Shown here piece by piece: positions 19,901 to 32,517 of a stretch of DNA of 64,000 bases. The translations under genes were made by a program, and so were the position numbers. Every line of letters starts with the position of its first letter. Positions within the stretch are counted from its first letter, which is position 1. The notes under the pieces are model-generated. The model made no database searches. It was not told where the DNA came from and saw only the letters and a program-made list of their open reading frames with translations. Origin of the DNA: Acanthornis magna (lineage: Eukaryota; Chordata; Aves; Passeriformes; Acanthizidae); the NCBI GenBank assembly GCA_036785705.1, contig JAWUZG010000970.1:4188501-4252500 (forward strand), written 5' to 3'.

Positions 19901-22900
19901 GGACAGGAAGCTGACCTGTGCCACCCTGACCCTGGGTCTGGCAAACCCCAACTCCAGTTTAGGTCAGGGGAGGAATAAAAGGAAAACCAAACAAATGGCA
20001 AAAGTGAAACAAGCCAGTTGCCTACCAGGAAAATCCCCTAGCTGCTGTGTGGGTGATGTGGGAGCACAGCCCCATCCCCATGACTGCTGGGAAGTTGGGG
20101 CCCTTCCAGACAGCTGCAGGAGCCAGGGGCATGGCAGTGATGGTGTCCAAGGAGCACATGGCCTGCACAGCCTGGCCTGTGCAGCCAGCCACCATCCCCA
20201 CAAGTTAAAGTCAGTGAAGTTCGGAGGTACCTGTGTACCTCCTGTGTAGGAAGCATCCACAGGGTTTGGCAGTAGGAGCAAAGGGGATCGCCTTGCCTCT
20301 GTCACATCTTGCTAGGTCTCACATGCCTACTTTGCGCCATCACACTTTGCCTTTCTGGCCTCTAATAACCCTCTTCCAGTATTTTATGCTCATTTCCATG
20401 GACCCAGCAGTAACCCTGTCTCCCCTGGATGTGTGTTTTTCCCCTGGCCACAGCTCACACAGTTGGAAGCACCTACGCTGGAGCCATCTTTGTGCCTGAG
20501 GTCCCGCAATGGTGTCAGCAGTCCAGGGCTGCCACGCTGTGGGAATCACGGCTCGTGTGCGGTGCTGGCCTGGCTGCAGAGACATCCCACTGCGGACATG
20601 CCACTCCCATCCACGGGCTTTGCTGGACCGCTGTCCCTGTGTGAAGGGAGATCCCTAACTCACTGACTTGGGCTGTAATGCAGGGTAGTGATGAGCTTCT
20701 CACCCCCACCCTGGACTGGCTTCTGGTCTGCAGCCAAGACATAGAGCCATCACCTGTCAAGGCTTCAGCTGCATGTTCCTAGGACTGAGACCTCTCCAGC
20801 CTCCACCACCACCTTTCTACCTTCCTTTTCAGATGGTCAAACACCAGGCACAGTAAATCCCACTGGACATGGAAAAAGGTGGTGCAGAAGTCTGGCTGGG
20901 GCACATGTGTGTCATTTTGCCCTGTCATCCCCCTTCCTCCCGGGAAGCATCCAAACAAGTGAGTGAGGCATCCCAAGCAAACCTTCTGCTGCCTTTCAGT
21001 AGCAAGAACAGCAGTGACTCTGCTGCCAAGATTAATTTGGCAGCCATGTAGCAGATTTTTGCATATGCTCTAAAGAGTATTAGTATGGCAAGTAAGGACA
21101 AACACAGCTTTGCCCTTGAAAGCAAACTACCTGAGCTGGCTGCTGGCACAGGCAATTATTAGCAAGTGCTTTACATAAAGTGGCAGGAAGAGCAGTCCAT
21201 TTTCCCCAGCTCCTAAACTGGCCCGGTGGTGGCACTGGCACTGGCACAGGGCTCACAGCTGGAGGACCAGCACTGCTCACAGCAATGCCAACAGCACAAT
21301 TTGCGGCCTCTTGCTGAGCTGCACATTGCTGCCCTCAAAGACAAACCACCAGCAGTGGTCAGATCAGCTTGAGAAGGCTGATGGGCTGGCAGCCCAAAGC
21401 AGTGTGGAGTTTTCCATGGTCAGTTATTGTGCTGGCATGGCCAGAAGCTGCTATTATTAGATGGCATGTGAATCACCCACATGGCTGGAATTAGGAGCCT
21501 CAGCCTGAGCCGAGCTGGACACATTGGAAAAGCCTCATTTAAGCCCAGCCAAGCAACAAAACTGGACAGTACTCCGAGAAATCGCTTGCCCAATGCCCAC
21601 TTCAGCCCTGGCTGCCACCTCTTCCAGCTGAGAGGGAAGCACCAGCTCTGGGAATCTCCCATGTCCTCAGTGATGTGACAAGGGAAAGGAAGGATCAGGA
21701 AAACTACATCCCTGTTCATACACTGCCAACCCCATGCAAAATATAACAAGAGAAGAAAATCCATGGGGAATCCAATCTTAAATCATGATTTGATGGGGCT
21801 GGTTAAAAAGCCACAGCCTGACAAAATGTACAGGTGAAGGGCTTACAGCTATGTCTGCTGCAAAGCAACATCAGGGTGCAAGATGCTGAGCAGGGTAATA
21901 GGGCTCTGTGGCTGTAGGGCCCAAACTGGCAGATTACTGGGAGCTCACTAGGTACAGATAGAAAGAAAGAAAAGAGGGAGCTGGAAACACGTTTGCTTTT
22001 CTGGATGGGAAAACACTGACACCCTTTGATTCCTGTTTTGACTCATTTAAGCCTGGAACTGCAATAAGACAGCCCAATAAGTAACGTAACTTGTAGGAAT
22101 TGCAGCTGCTAAAGTTTTCCTTCAGTCTCCTCACTAGTCATTTGCCCACGTTGTTCCTCATTTACCCCTTTGCAAATGAGATAAAGTCCACTCTCCATGT
22201 TTGCTTGTATGGTTCTGAATCAAATGCATCAGCAATAAAGTTCAATCACCAGAGCTGTGCTGTGATGTTTCCTTCACCCTGAGCTTTTCCTACTGAAATT
22301 AAAATAACCAACTATGTCATTTTTTCAGAGGACATGAAATAGAATTTCATATGCATTGCAAAGTCACACCAAGGCACATTGTGAAGAGTGGTGGAGTACA
22401 CACCATTTCTTATAGCCTAACAAAGCAGCTTTTATTTAATAATGAACTATTACAGCACAGTACAAAGATTTGCTTTGTTCAGTGACTAGAAATTGTTTGC
22501 AGATTTTTCCAGCCACTGGGAGTTGACAGTTCACTTAGGAAATCAATTCTTAAAGCTAGAGTGCCTACATGCCTGTTTAGCTCTTGAAGCACTGCAAGCC
22601 CAGAGCTGCACAGGGTCCAGTCCAGCTCTCTTTTTCCATGGACTGAAATAGTGAAACATTTTTGTATGTACTTCTTGGGAGAGGAAGCAAATCCATGGTT
22701 TCAGCTGTTTCTCCCTCATCACCTTCAGGAAAGCTTAAAGCTTCTTATCCATACTGCTGAAAGCAAGGGATGAGAGGATGAACCTCAGAGCAAAATTGTA
22801 GGAGCTGGTTGTTTCAGTGTGAGGCAAACACACCACATGGGTGCTAGAGAGGGCTCAGCTGTGTGGGGTGGATTCTCAGCTCTCTGAAGCAAAAAAAAAA

Positions 22901-25900
22901 AATACCAAAACCAAAAAACAACTCCATATCCTGGTAGAGATGATAGATAAAAAACAAGGTGTACAAGGACTGGGGTGAGGCACTGCAGTGAGGAAGGGTT
23001 TCCACCTGAGCAGAGCTAGGCACTGTCAGGAAAGAACTGCGATTTTCTCCCCTTCCCATCTCTTCCTCTACTTCTATTAATAGGCATTAATACCAACACA
23101 GCCATGGAGAGCAGGCACACAAGATCTCTGGAAAACCCATCTCATGTATTTGCATCTCTGGTGAGGGAGGTGATGATCTGGGATAGCTTGTTTTGATCCT
23201 ACAGGGCAGGCCATATTGTGCCTCTTGGCTCAAACACACAAATCACAGAGCCAGGGTGTTAATGAGTGAGAAGCAAAGATGGCTCTTTGTCCCAGAGAGG
23301 GATTGTGGCCGGAGGGAGGGAACAGGAACCGACATTCACCCAGGGCTGTACTAGCAGCCATTCTACCATGGGGGTAATGAAATTACTAGGCTGTTTTCTC
23401 ATCACATACATTTAACAATTTTAATTATCCCCAGTGAGCTTCTTGCAGACAGATGAAGGGGCAGGAGCAGGAGGGTGCTTGGCCCTTTTACTCCTAGCGA
23501 GGGCACTTAATGAACATACCTCTCCTTACTTACCAGCCAGCTTTCCCAGAAATATCAGAGCACAGAGCAAGGAGCTGCCTTGATACCAAATCCTTTGGCA
23601 GGTTTAAAGGCCCCAGAACCACAGTTGTGCCTGTCAGCTAAAGAAAGGCAATCTCTGAAAAGTCCCGGCACAAATTGTCCGTGAGCATCTTGCTGACACT
23701 GAGGAGCCCAAGTACCGAGTTCAGGAGAGGTATTAAATTCCAACATCAGCTTCTGAAGACACCCCCTCTTTAGGTCTTTGCAAAGTACATCATGTGCATG
23801 TTCAAATATATGCATATATACACATGTTCATTTTTTGGTCTATTTTAAAGCAAATTAACTCACTTTTCTGAGTTTCTTTCTGGAAGGGAAACTAAAATCC
23901 CCTAAAGCACCAGCCCCCCACTGTCAGTCAACAACCTACAGCAGGGAGTTGGAAAGTTGGCATTTGGCCCATGCATTAGCTGCAGGTTAGCACTGAGCAG
24001 AACCAGTTAAAGTAGATCTGAAAAGCCTCATGTCTCCTCTGGACTCTGCTTTGTACTGCCAGGGTCTGCCATAATTTCTGCTCATGTCACCTCTGGCGAA
24101 TGCAAAAACAGTGTTAGTAAAAGGCTTGTTGCATATTGGGACGCAGCGGCAAATTCTCAAATGCATTGCCCCATGACATCACTTAAGCTTTTGTTTGTCT
24201 GTGAGAAAGGAAAAGAAAAAATTGAGAGGGTGGGTGGACTTAGAGCAGCTCCATCTAATAATTTATTTACTTTGTGTGCATGCCTCACACTCTCACTCAT
24301 GGGTTACAGCCATGGGTGCACATAAGGTCTTGAGGGTCCTCAGCACAAACCCCTCAAGAGAGGAGCTGGCTCATGACATGCTCAAAAGCATTCTTGTTTC
24401 ATTATTTTTCTCATCAGATAACAACATAACTTCATTGCTGCTTCTGGCAACCTTTGCACTTCCTTTCCCTACATGTCCCTGAAGCACACATTGCATGGGA
24501 ATTGCTCCTGTGTTTTGACACACAGCTCAGCGCGAAACCAGGCATCCAGGAAAATGACATGGCAGAGCTGAGCCAGGACCCCCTGAGGCTCCACAGGGAT
24601 CTGAAGATGGGCCTGCTGTACTGAAGTCTGGAAAGGAGAGGTGGGAAGGAAAGAGGGGCTGGGAGTGGGGAAGTAACTGGTCACACAGCAAATTGCAGTG
24701 GTGTCAGGAAGGCAGTAACTTTTGCTTGCCAACAGAAAAGCAGAGATACCTGATCTGGTTCAAAATAAACATAGTCTTGGCACTAGGGCGACATCCCACG
24801 GCTACTTTTATAGGCATTTTTCTTAGGCCATTTCCTCTCCAGCGCTGCACTCCTTGCATCCTCTCCCACTGTGAAATAAGCTGCGGGTGAGCCAATTTAC
24901 CCCACTCTGCTGTGATTACTCAGCATTTGCTGGCAATGTCCTCATCACAGCTTGGCCCTTTGGTCCCAGATCAAATCACTTGGTTTGGACACCAGATAAG
25001 GGATGAACTTTGTCTAACTTTACAGACGTACGCTTGGCCCCTTCATTGCAGCTCCTTTTGAAAGCAAAGAAGAGAAATGGACATGATTTGCCTGACCTGT
25101 TCTAGACACTGAGCTGGGAAGAGGTGACTCATAGCTGTGCCTATGCTTCCCCATATTCTCCTCCATAAAGGGAGCCTAATGTGACTAGCTCAGATGGAGG
25201 CATCTATGTTTAGTCAGATGAACCCCACCCAAAGAGACTGCAGTTGCTGCAGGAGTGTGAGCTTTCACATAATCGCTTCCCTCCCATCCCCATAGTTTTG
25301 GGGCAGAGAGAATTATTTGAGCTGATGAGTCCTTGAAGGATTCCTTGAAATTTACACAAAATCTGCTCAGGAGGATGTGTGTCTGCTTGCATTAGGCCCA
25401 AACACGGTTCAGCAGACTCTGGAGGTTCCAGGCAACAGGGCATTCAGAGGGCAGCACAACACTGGTGTTGTCACACACTCTGCAAGCAGGCAGCCTTAAA
25501 ATGGAAAAAGCAAGGACAGCAACAGAAGGAGCATCCAAGACATCTCCTGGGTTTGGACAGCTACTGAGTTGGCCACATCCCAAGAGAAACAACTTCCGCT
25601 TTGTCCCCTGGCTCCTACCCTTACCTCTGCCTTCCTCCATTCCTTCTGCTTTCTTCAGTCATCTCCCTCCTGAATAGAAACTTTTGGGAGGCTTATTTCC
25701 TTGCACCTGTTTCTGCTGTGATGTAACTGTGGTAATAACCACTGTTGGACATATTTCTTGGAGGTTGGTTTTTTGGGTTTTTTTGGGGCATCTTATTGCA
25801 TTATGGTTTTATTTAGAGATAGGCTTGGATCAGAACTGCACAAGAGGCAGCTCCCATGGTTTGGGAAGATCTGAAGCAAGAGTCAGACCCCTACATCTCC

Positions 25901-26165
25901 GCTAGCCTTCGTCTTCCTAAAGTGCAGATCCAAAACCCCAGGTCAAGCTGGAGAAGTTCAAAGTTGCAATGCAAACTCTGTAGGTGAGGCCAGTCTGTGG
26001 TTGTGGTGGGATAAAGCAATGGGCAAAGACTTAAATTCTGCCTTACCATGTGCTTTCTGCACTCCTTAATGGAAAGAAAGTAATTAAGGAATGCTGGCAA
26101 AGCCAACTGCTGCCTTGACTTCCAGAAGCAGTAAATTAGAAGACAGAGAGATCAGAGTTAATGTC

Positions 26166-26189
26166 AATAATAATAATAATAATAATAAT
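26166..26189. repeat. (AAT)8 microsatellite
   Basis: Eight AAT units followed by an impure GATGAT stretch. Confidence 0.9.
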
Positions 26190-27399
26190 GGTGATGATGA
26201 TTACTATAATAATATAGGACTGTTGTCCCTAGGTGGCCTTAATCTCTCTCCAGGTATTTTAAGATCTCATGGCCTTTATTTGTGGAGGAAACTGCATATT
26301 TGGACCTGTTGTTTGATATGACCTAATGCTTTCTACAAAATCACGCTTTGACCCCCAGCTCTTGTGGTTGAAATTGAGCCTATGAATATGTGGAAAGAGC
26401 TCCCGTGCTGCTCAGGGTGGTCAGCAGTGCCAGCACTGAGCCTGAAGGGTTCAGGCAGATCAAGACACCACAGTTCCCTGAAAGCAAAGCTGCTTGGTGC
26501 CACAGATAAAGACTAGAAAAGACCAAAGCAGGGAACTGGCTCATGCAATGTTACCAGGTGATTTTGGCAAGTGATTCTGAGGCAGGGTAATGCTCAGCAA
26601 ATCCTCACAGAAGTGGCAGCCATAGGCAGAGCCATAGGCAGGTCCCAAGGGGAGAGAGAGGTACTGCACCATCTCACAGCTCCAAAGCATTTACCCCGAT
26701 TTATGTCCAGTACTTCCAGAGATACCCAACCACACACTACCTGTGGCCCAAACCCTTAAAACTGAAGGTTGGACACCATCACTGTCTCAATGCAGAGCTG
26801 CATCAATGAACACATTGAGGGAAATGCAGATTTTTTTTTTCCCCCACCACGCTGACAGGCAGGAACTGGAATAAGAACTGAGAAATAATAAACCAAATCA
26901 AACTTTACACACTCATGTTGGAGTGTTTCTGAATTTCTGTCCGGCAGTGGACTTAGGCATGTCTGTAAAGGCAATCCCTGAGGTGATTTTACCATCTCCT
27001 GCCTGTTTAACATTACCCACCATTAGGAAGGACAGTTTCATGTCACAGCTGAATTAGAGTCACTCCAGTGGCCCCTCACTGCGCTCCTGTGGTCCAGCAT
27101 TACAAAGACATAACAAACCTTGCCTTAGAAAAGTTGACTGGATCACACACTTTAACCCTTCTAAAGGCTTTTATATTCCCAGCCTCTTCCCACAGCATTC
27201 CAGTGACCATGCAGGAATTCCCAGCCACCATATCAGTGGTCCTCTACAATGTTTCCTCTTTCTCACTGAGGTGTGGACACGGTGAGACCACCATCTGGTG
27301 CTGCAGCCCAGGGATGCTCCTGCTGATGCTTCTGCCATCCCCAAGTCCTCTTATTTGCTTCTAGGTTCCCAGAGTCAGCTGAGCCCTCTTAGCCCCATT

Positions 27400-27616
27400 G
27401 AAGCAACAGCTATTGTGGAGGAAGTTACCCCATAATCCTGTTTTCCAAGGCAGAATCTCCCATCCTGTAGGTACTGCCTGAACTCTTTGTTCCCAGATGT
27501 ATTACTTTTCATTTAGCTAAATTAAAACACATTTTCTTACATTGTGACCATTCAGCCAGCAATTCCAATCCCTCTGTAACTGTAAACTATCCTTGCCACT
27601 ATTTACTGGGCTGCAG
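27400..27616 (-). mobile_element. Ancient CR1/L3-type LINE fragment
   Basis: On the minus strand it tracks the segment just after the reverse-transcriptase core of old amniote CR1 elements. It includes CAGAGGGATTGGAATTGCTG, TGTGTTTTAATTTAGCTAAATG, ACATCTGGGAACAAAGAG and ACCTACAGGATGGGAGATTC. These match the familiar region encoding 'RDLDRL...MRFN..K', followed by the C-terminal part. It is heavily mutated with broken frames, so this is an old fossil. Confidence 0.75.
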
Positions 27617-30600
27617 GTGGACAGACTGAAACACTAGCTCTGCACAGACTGCCCCCATTCAGTTCAATGGGCTGTTGATGCTGTATAATAGTGACAACTA
27701 TTCTATTGTCCGGGGAGAAGATTATTTCATTACTGACTCTTTCAGCTGAAATATTCAGCTCTTCTGAGATCTGGGAGCACATTTGGGATTGCTGAAGGAG
27801 TAGCATCTTTTTCTCCACAGCCTGTCTCATCATTGAATGATAACCTCTCACTGCCTCCTCCTCTTCTTTTCCTTTGTATATGGGAAATCACAGATAAGAA
27901 AGGAGAGAGAAGGAAAACAGATTTATTTCATTAGTTTACGCTCCAAGTCATGCATGACAGAGCCACTGAACTGACATCAACCCCTTTCCTGTCCACCCCA
28001 ACACAGCTGAATCCTACCCCAAGCCATGGAATGTGGCCAAATAGAGAAACTGAGGCACAGGAAAGATGAAAAATCAAATTGTCACCTTTCATCCTAACGT
28101 GCACAAACTGCTGCAGTGAGGATTCCTTTACAGTAGAACAGCTCCTGGTACAATGTAGGAAGGTAGACGTCTGGAAGACTTCTCCCAGGCAATTTTAATA
28201 CTCTGAAACAATTACAGAGAAATTACAGATATTTATTGCATACATACTTTTAAAAAATTTTTAAAAATCCTATGCTATGTCCGCAGCATATCTGACAACA
28301 GGATAAATATTTTTGCCATGCAACTCCAGTAAGGTCAGTAAACTTATCCTAGGAATGAGTTTAATGACATTTGGGTCAGAAACACCCTGCAAAACCATTA
28401 CTGCAAACAGCTCTGGCTCAGTCTGCAGGCACACCAGCTCCTTCACCATCTCTGTGCTGTGTAACCTGAATATCTGAAGAGATGACATGGCTTTTCAGCT
28501 CTTCTCCTGGGAGAGGAGCCATACAGATCAGGACAATCAAACAATATTAAATGATCTACCAAAGGTCAAATCCTGTTCCTGTAGGATAAGCCACCATGCC
28601 AAGGAACTCACCCTCTGTTTGTGATGGAATATTAAGCAATTTCCCAGGAGGATCACTCTCCTATAACCACATCGAAACCATAGTGTTAGTAGGAAACATG
28701 CAGCCTTTCAGAGCAGGCTTTAAACAGCCCATACTGTGTTTGCTCAGCCACAGAGATGCATCCCAGCAGCAGTGTGCGTGGCACTTACCCCTCGGTTTAC
28801 TGAATCAGAGCTGGTGTTGTCACAGCACACGCTGCAGAGGCCACCAGGCCACACACACATACCTTTCTTGTACATGTTGCCTTAATCCCACTGATCAATG
28901 ACTTCCTGCATGGTCACTGGAATGCTGTGGGAAGAGGTACATAAAATTCCCTGCTCTCATTTAGCCCTCCTGTCAAAGCTAGAGAAGTCCTGGCCCAGCT
29001 TCAGCTACAAAAACATATGAAATATATCAGCTGAGGCTGAACAGAATAGAAACCGATGGCCAGTCCGGATATTGCTGCTGTTTCACTGGGAAGGTTTACT
29101 TCCGAAGCCAGTGTGGATGAGTCATTCAAGAGCCCAGGTGCTCAGGACCTCGCCAGGTACTGTGGTAAAGGGGGCCAAAGCCAGGCTAAAGGTATATCAC
29201 TATAAATCCACAATCTATAGGCATAACTTGCTGATGATTAAACCACCCCAAGAACAAGGAGAAGCACGATTCATTTTGTAGCATTTGTGCTTTTGTCTCT
29301 TTTCATGGCTCCATCTTGGACACTTGTGATGAAGTAACCAGGGCATTGCATGAAGAGAGAGGTCCTATGTTGCAAAGGACTTCCAGATTTTGCTATCTGG
29401 CTTTATTTTCAACAAGGATGGAAAACAAAAACATTCTCGTGCTTCTAATGGGGGCCTGATTAAAAACGACAGCAATGGACAATTAATAGTTACTGGTTTG
29501 TTTGGCTCTATGGAATCGACTTGAAACACTTTAAGACAAGACAGTAGATGGTGAATGCCTTCAGAAAATCAGATTCTGTGTAAGACACAAGTCTGAGTGA
29601 ACAAAACAGAGACACAAAAAACACATTACTCATTAAAAAATCAGCCATCAATAGAAACGTACAACTTTGAGAGATGGCTGGTGAAACTCTCACAGACACA
29701 GCCTCTACAAGAAACATACAGTTCCTTGTTTCCCTTTCTAGACAGCTTTTAAGTTGAGTTTTCCTATTCACATTGAGCACTGTTTGCATGGAAACAACTG
29801 CAGGGAACTGCTAACTAGTAAAAGAAAAGAACAACAATAATATCTGTTGTGACTGTGAAGTACAAATAATGACAGAAATTCCCATGTAGATCTATAAATC
29901 AGTAAAATACTTCATTACACTATTCTTAAACAAAACATGTATTTGGGTTTTTTTCACTTATAAACTTATGCAATTAATTAAATAAATAGATACATGAAAG
30001 ACAAAATTTTATTCTCAATTGTATTAATTTCATTGTATGAATCTCAAATTTTGCATAACAAAAAAGAATCAAGCTGATCTGATAATTAAATCAAAGAATG
30101 AACAATTTCTTTTAAATGTTTATGTTTATTTATAAATTCTGCAATTTGGTATAGCTGGCAAGGGGAAATGAGATAAAAAATGACATTAAGGTGGCTGAAA
30201 AGCCTCCAACACCAGCATGTTGTAATCTCATCAGGAATGGAAGAAGCAATAAGACAAATGTGTTCTGGCTATCATCACCTTCCAGGGACTCAGACCAGAA
30301 AATCTTTAACTTGGGTGACTGTATAGAGAAAACCCAAGAAGAAATACAGAGATCTCTCAGTATCACTTGGCCAAGGAAAAGAAAAGTTTGGTTTATTCCT
30401 TCAGTAGTTGGTTTTTTATGCAGGAAAGAAAAAAATGTATTGGTTGTTACAGGTGATTTGAGTTAGAGAGAAATGTTTTTGTTCCATTGATACCATTGTG
30501 AAACAGTCTAGAGTTTCTAAAACTAGTAGATAATACTTACACAGCAATTACACACAGAAGATGACTTTACTATGGACCTCATTTACGGCTGGAAGTTGCT

Positions 30601-32450
30601 GGTTGTGTCAGGACCATTAATTGTGATGTGATTACAGTCTCTGTGGACACAGAGAGATTTGTAAATACTGAGTAATATATCCAACTGTTGTATCAAAAAG
30701 ATTTCCCAATTTTTCTGTAAACTACATTCAAAATTAGTTAGGATGAAAAATCTAAATAGAAAAGAAATTAATGAAAATTGTGCAGGCATAATGAAAATGA
30801 AAGAGAATTGTTAATCTGCCCCCATCTACAATCAAGCTTAAGCTACAAACTTACACAAATTCATCAGCAATTGGAAACTACTAAATAAATAGGTAACAAA
30901 GAAAGAGGAAAAAGTAAAGAATATTGATGACATTGTGAAATGCAGAAATGAAGTAAGGAAAGCTGTGGGCCTTGATGGAAATAGTGCTTCAATATTCAGG
31001 CTTTCCATATTTAAATAGAATAAGAATGTTAAAAATATGTTAAGAACAAAAAATAACCCTAGCAAAACTGGCAAAGTTGATGTAGAAAAGGATGAAATAG
31101 TTATAAAAAACTTCTGCATTGCAAATGACAAGGAAACTATTTTATATGCAAAGGCAAATTATCTACCAGCCCATTAAGAAATAAATAACTATTAAAATTC
31201 AGCAGCATTTTCTTCTGCCTGAGAGCTGTACCACAGGGGTCTCAAGAGGCATCCTGCAGAGACCTCTGCTTCAGGAACAGTGTGTAATACCCTTTTGGGC
31301 TGTGGGTAAGCGGAAAGGTCTGTAGCCCTCTCCTCTGGGCTAGGAGTGGGAGGTGGAATGGAGCAGAAGGTGGGGGCAGGGGACAAACAGGCACTGCAGC
31401 CTTGCTCTCTGGCCCTGGAGCGCTGGCTGTGGCTGCAAGGCATGACTGCCAAAGGAGTGTGAAAAATCTGCCAAAAAGCCACACAATAAATGGTGAAACT
31501 GCATCTAAGTGAGACACTTTTGGAGAGGAGTTTATTCCTGAAATCACAAAGAAGATTCAGAGGTGTCTCAATTTCTGCATGAAGGACAGAAACAGTCCCC
31601 ACTAAATCTTTCTCCATCAAGCAGAGAAAGCCATCAAAACAGTTCAAAGAGGAGAACTCAAACCTGATCAAATGAGAAAGCTGGCACCAAGTGTTAAGAA
31701 TCAGGGTGAATAAATTACTTAAAGACACTGTGGATGGCTCTGGTTCTTGATGTTTTCATTGGCTTCAGCAAGGAGAGATTTCACACCACCAACTGCGGTC
31801 AGCCAAGTCACTCAGCCAGTCTCTCTAGCCTCTCCCTGGTTCATGGAGAAAATAACTCCTACAGTGGATGATTCAGTGTGCCTAAATTCAGTGTCTGCTT
31901 TGAAATGCCTTCTGGAGGGAAACACAACCCCCCTGTCCCCCTTCCTACACCCTGATTATCAAAGGATCTTCAAAAGACAAGGTGTGAGCCAGGTGAGCAA
32001 CTGGGTAGCACCACATTTCTTTACTTCTGAGGAAAGTCCTCTACAAAAAAAATCAGTGCAACAGGCTTTTTTAAGGTCACAATTCATGTAATGGTGAAAA
32101 TGATGCATGTGGCAATTTCTGAAAATCCAGCAACGACCTATGAAATTCAGACCCTGAATAAAGCACTTGACCCAAACAGGTCACATCCCCCACCCCCATA
32201 GATATGACTCTATCAATAAAGTATTTGTGCAGTACTGCAGAGAAGCAACTAATTGGCTTTCACAGGCTATGTCCAGGTTACAAATGGGTCATATCACAGA
32301 AAAAGTGAAAAATAAGAAAATAATCAGTACCTTCAGTAAATAGGCAAACCCACTCTTGCAAGCACTGAGGCAGGAAGAACTTTTGCAACAAAAATCTTGT
32401 GTTAGATAGAACAAAGTCTAATTGCATTTATTTATATACAAGTGATACAA
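27617..32450. other. Intergenic sequence, no gene seen
   Basis: AT-rich and without recognised coding exons. A weak MIR-like string lies near 28035-28090 (listed separately). The 178-codon minus frame at 31192-31728 has no recognised domain. Confidence 0.6.
28035..28090 (-). mobile_element. Possible MIR SINE fragment
   Basis: AGAGAAACTGAGGCACAGG followed by AAGATGAAAAATC and TTGTCACC resembles the conserved core end of MIR elements read in reverse. Only about 50 bases are recognisable, so the call is weak. Confidence 0.4.
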
Positions 32451-32517
32451 GCCCCCTTGCCGGGGGGTTACACTAGTTGATCTTCAGATCCAACCCAAAA
32501 AATTCTGTGATTCTCTG
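32451..32517 (+). mobile_element. CR1 3' tail fragment
   Basis: GCCGGGGGGTTACACTAGTT, GATCTTCAGATCCAACCC and ATTCTGTGATTCTCTGAG reproduce the last ~65 bases of avian CR1, including the terminal octamer-like repeat. It is severely 5'-truncated. Confidence 0.85.

Larger units (their letters stand above)
13861..27399. other. Intergenic sequence downstream of GLI3, no gene seen
   Basis: No splice-linked coding exons or RNA genes are recognised. The longest frame (16676-17311, minus, 211 codons) is low in family features and crosses a GC-rich patch and a poly(C) tract. Contents I can name: (CA)7 at 15259-15272, poly(C)15 at 16623-16637, a CpG-dense patch at 16852-16970 and (AAT)8 at 26166-26189. 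The region probably belongs to the GLI3-INHBA gene-poor interval. Confidence 0.7.

Noticed and set aside
30890..31030. Plus-strand translation with EVRKAVGLDGN, vaguely like a LINE reverse-transcriptase motif
   Set aside because: Only a short GLDG-like string fits. Flanking sequence does not follow CR1 or L2 and stops interrupt it.
31192..31728. 178-codon minus-strand open frame
   Set aside because: No recognised family or signal is present, and low-complexity proline/serine parts suggest chance. It is not linked to other exons.
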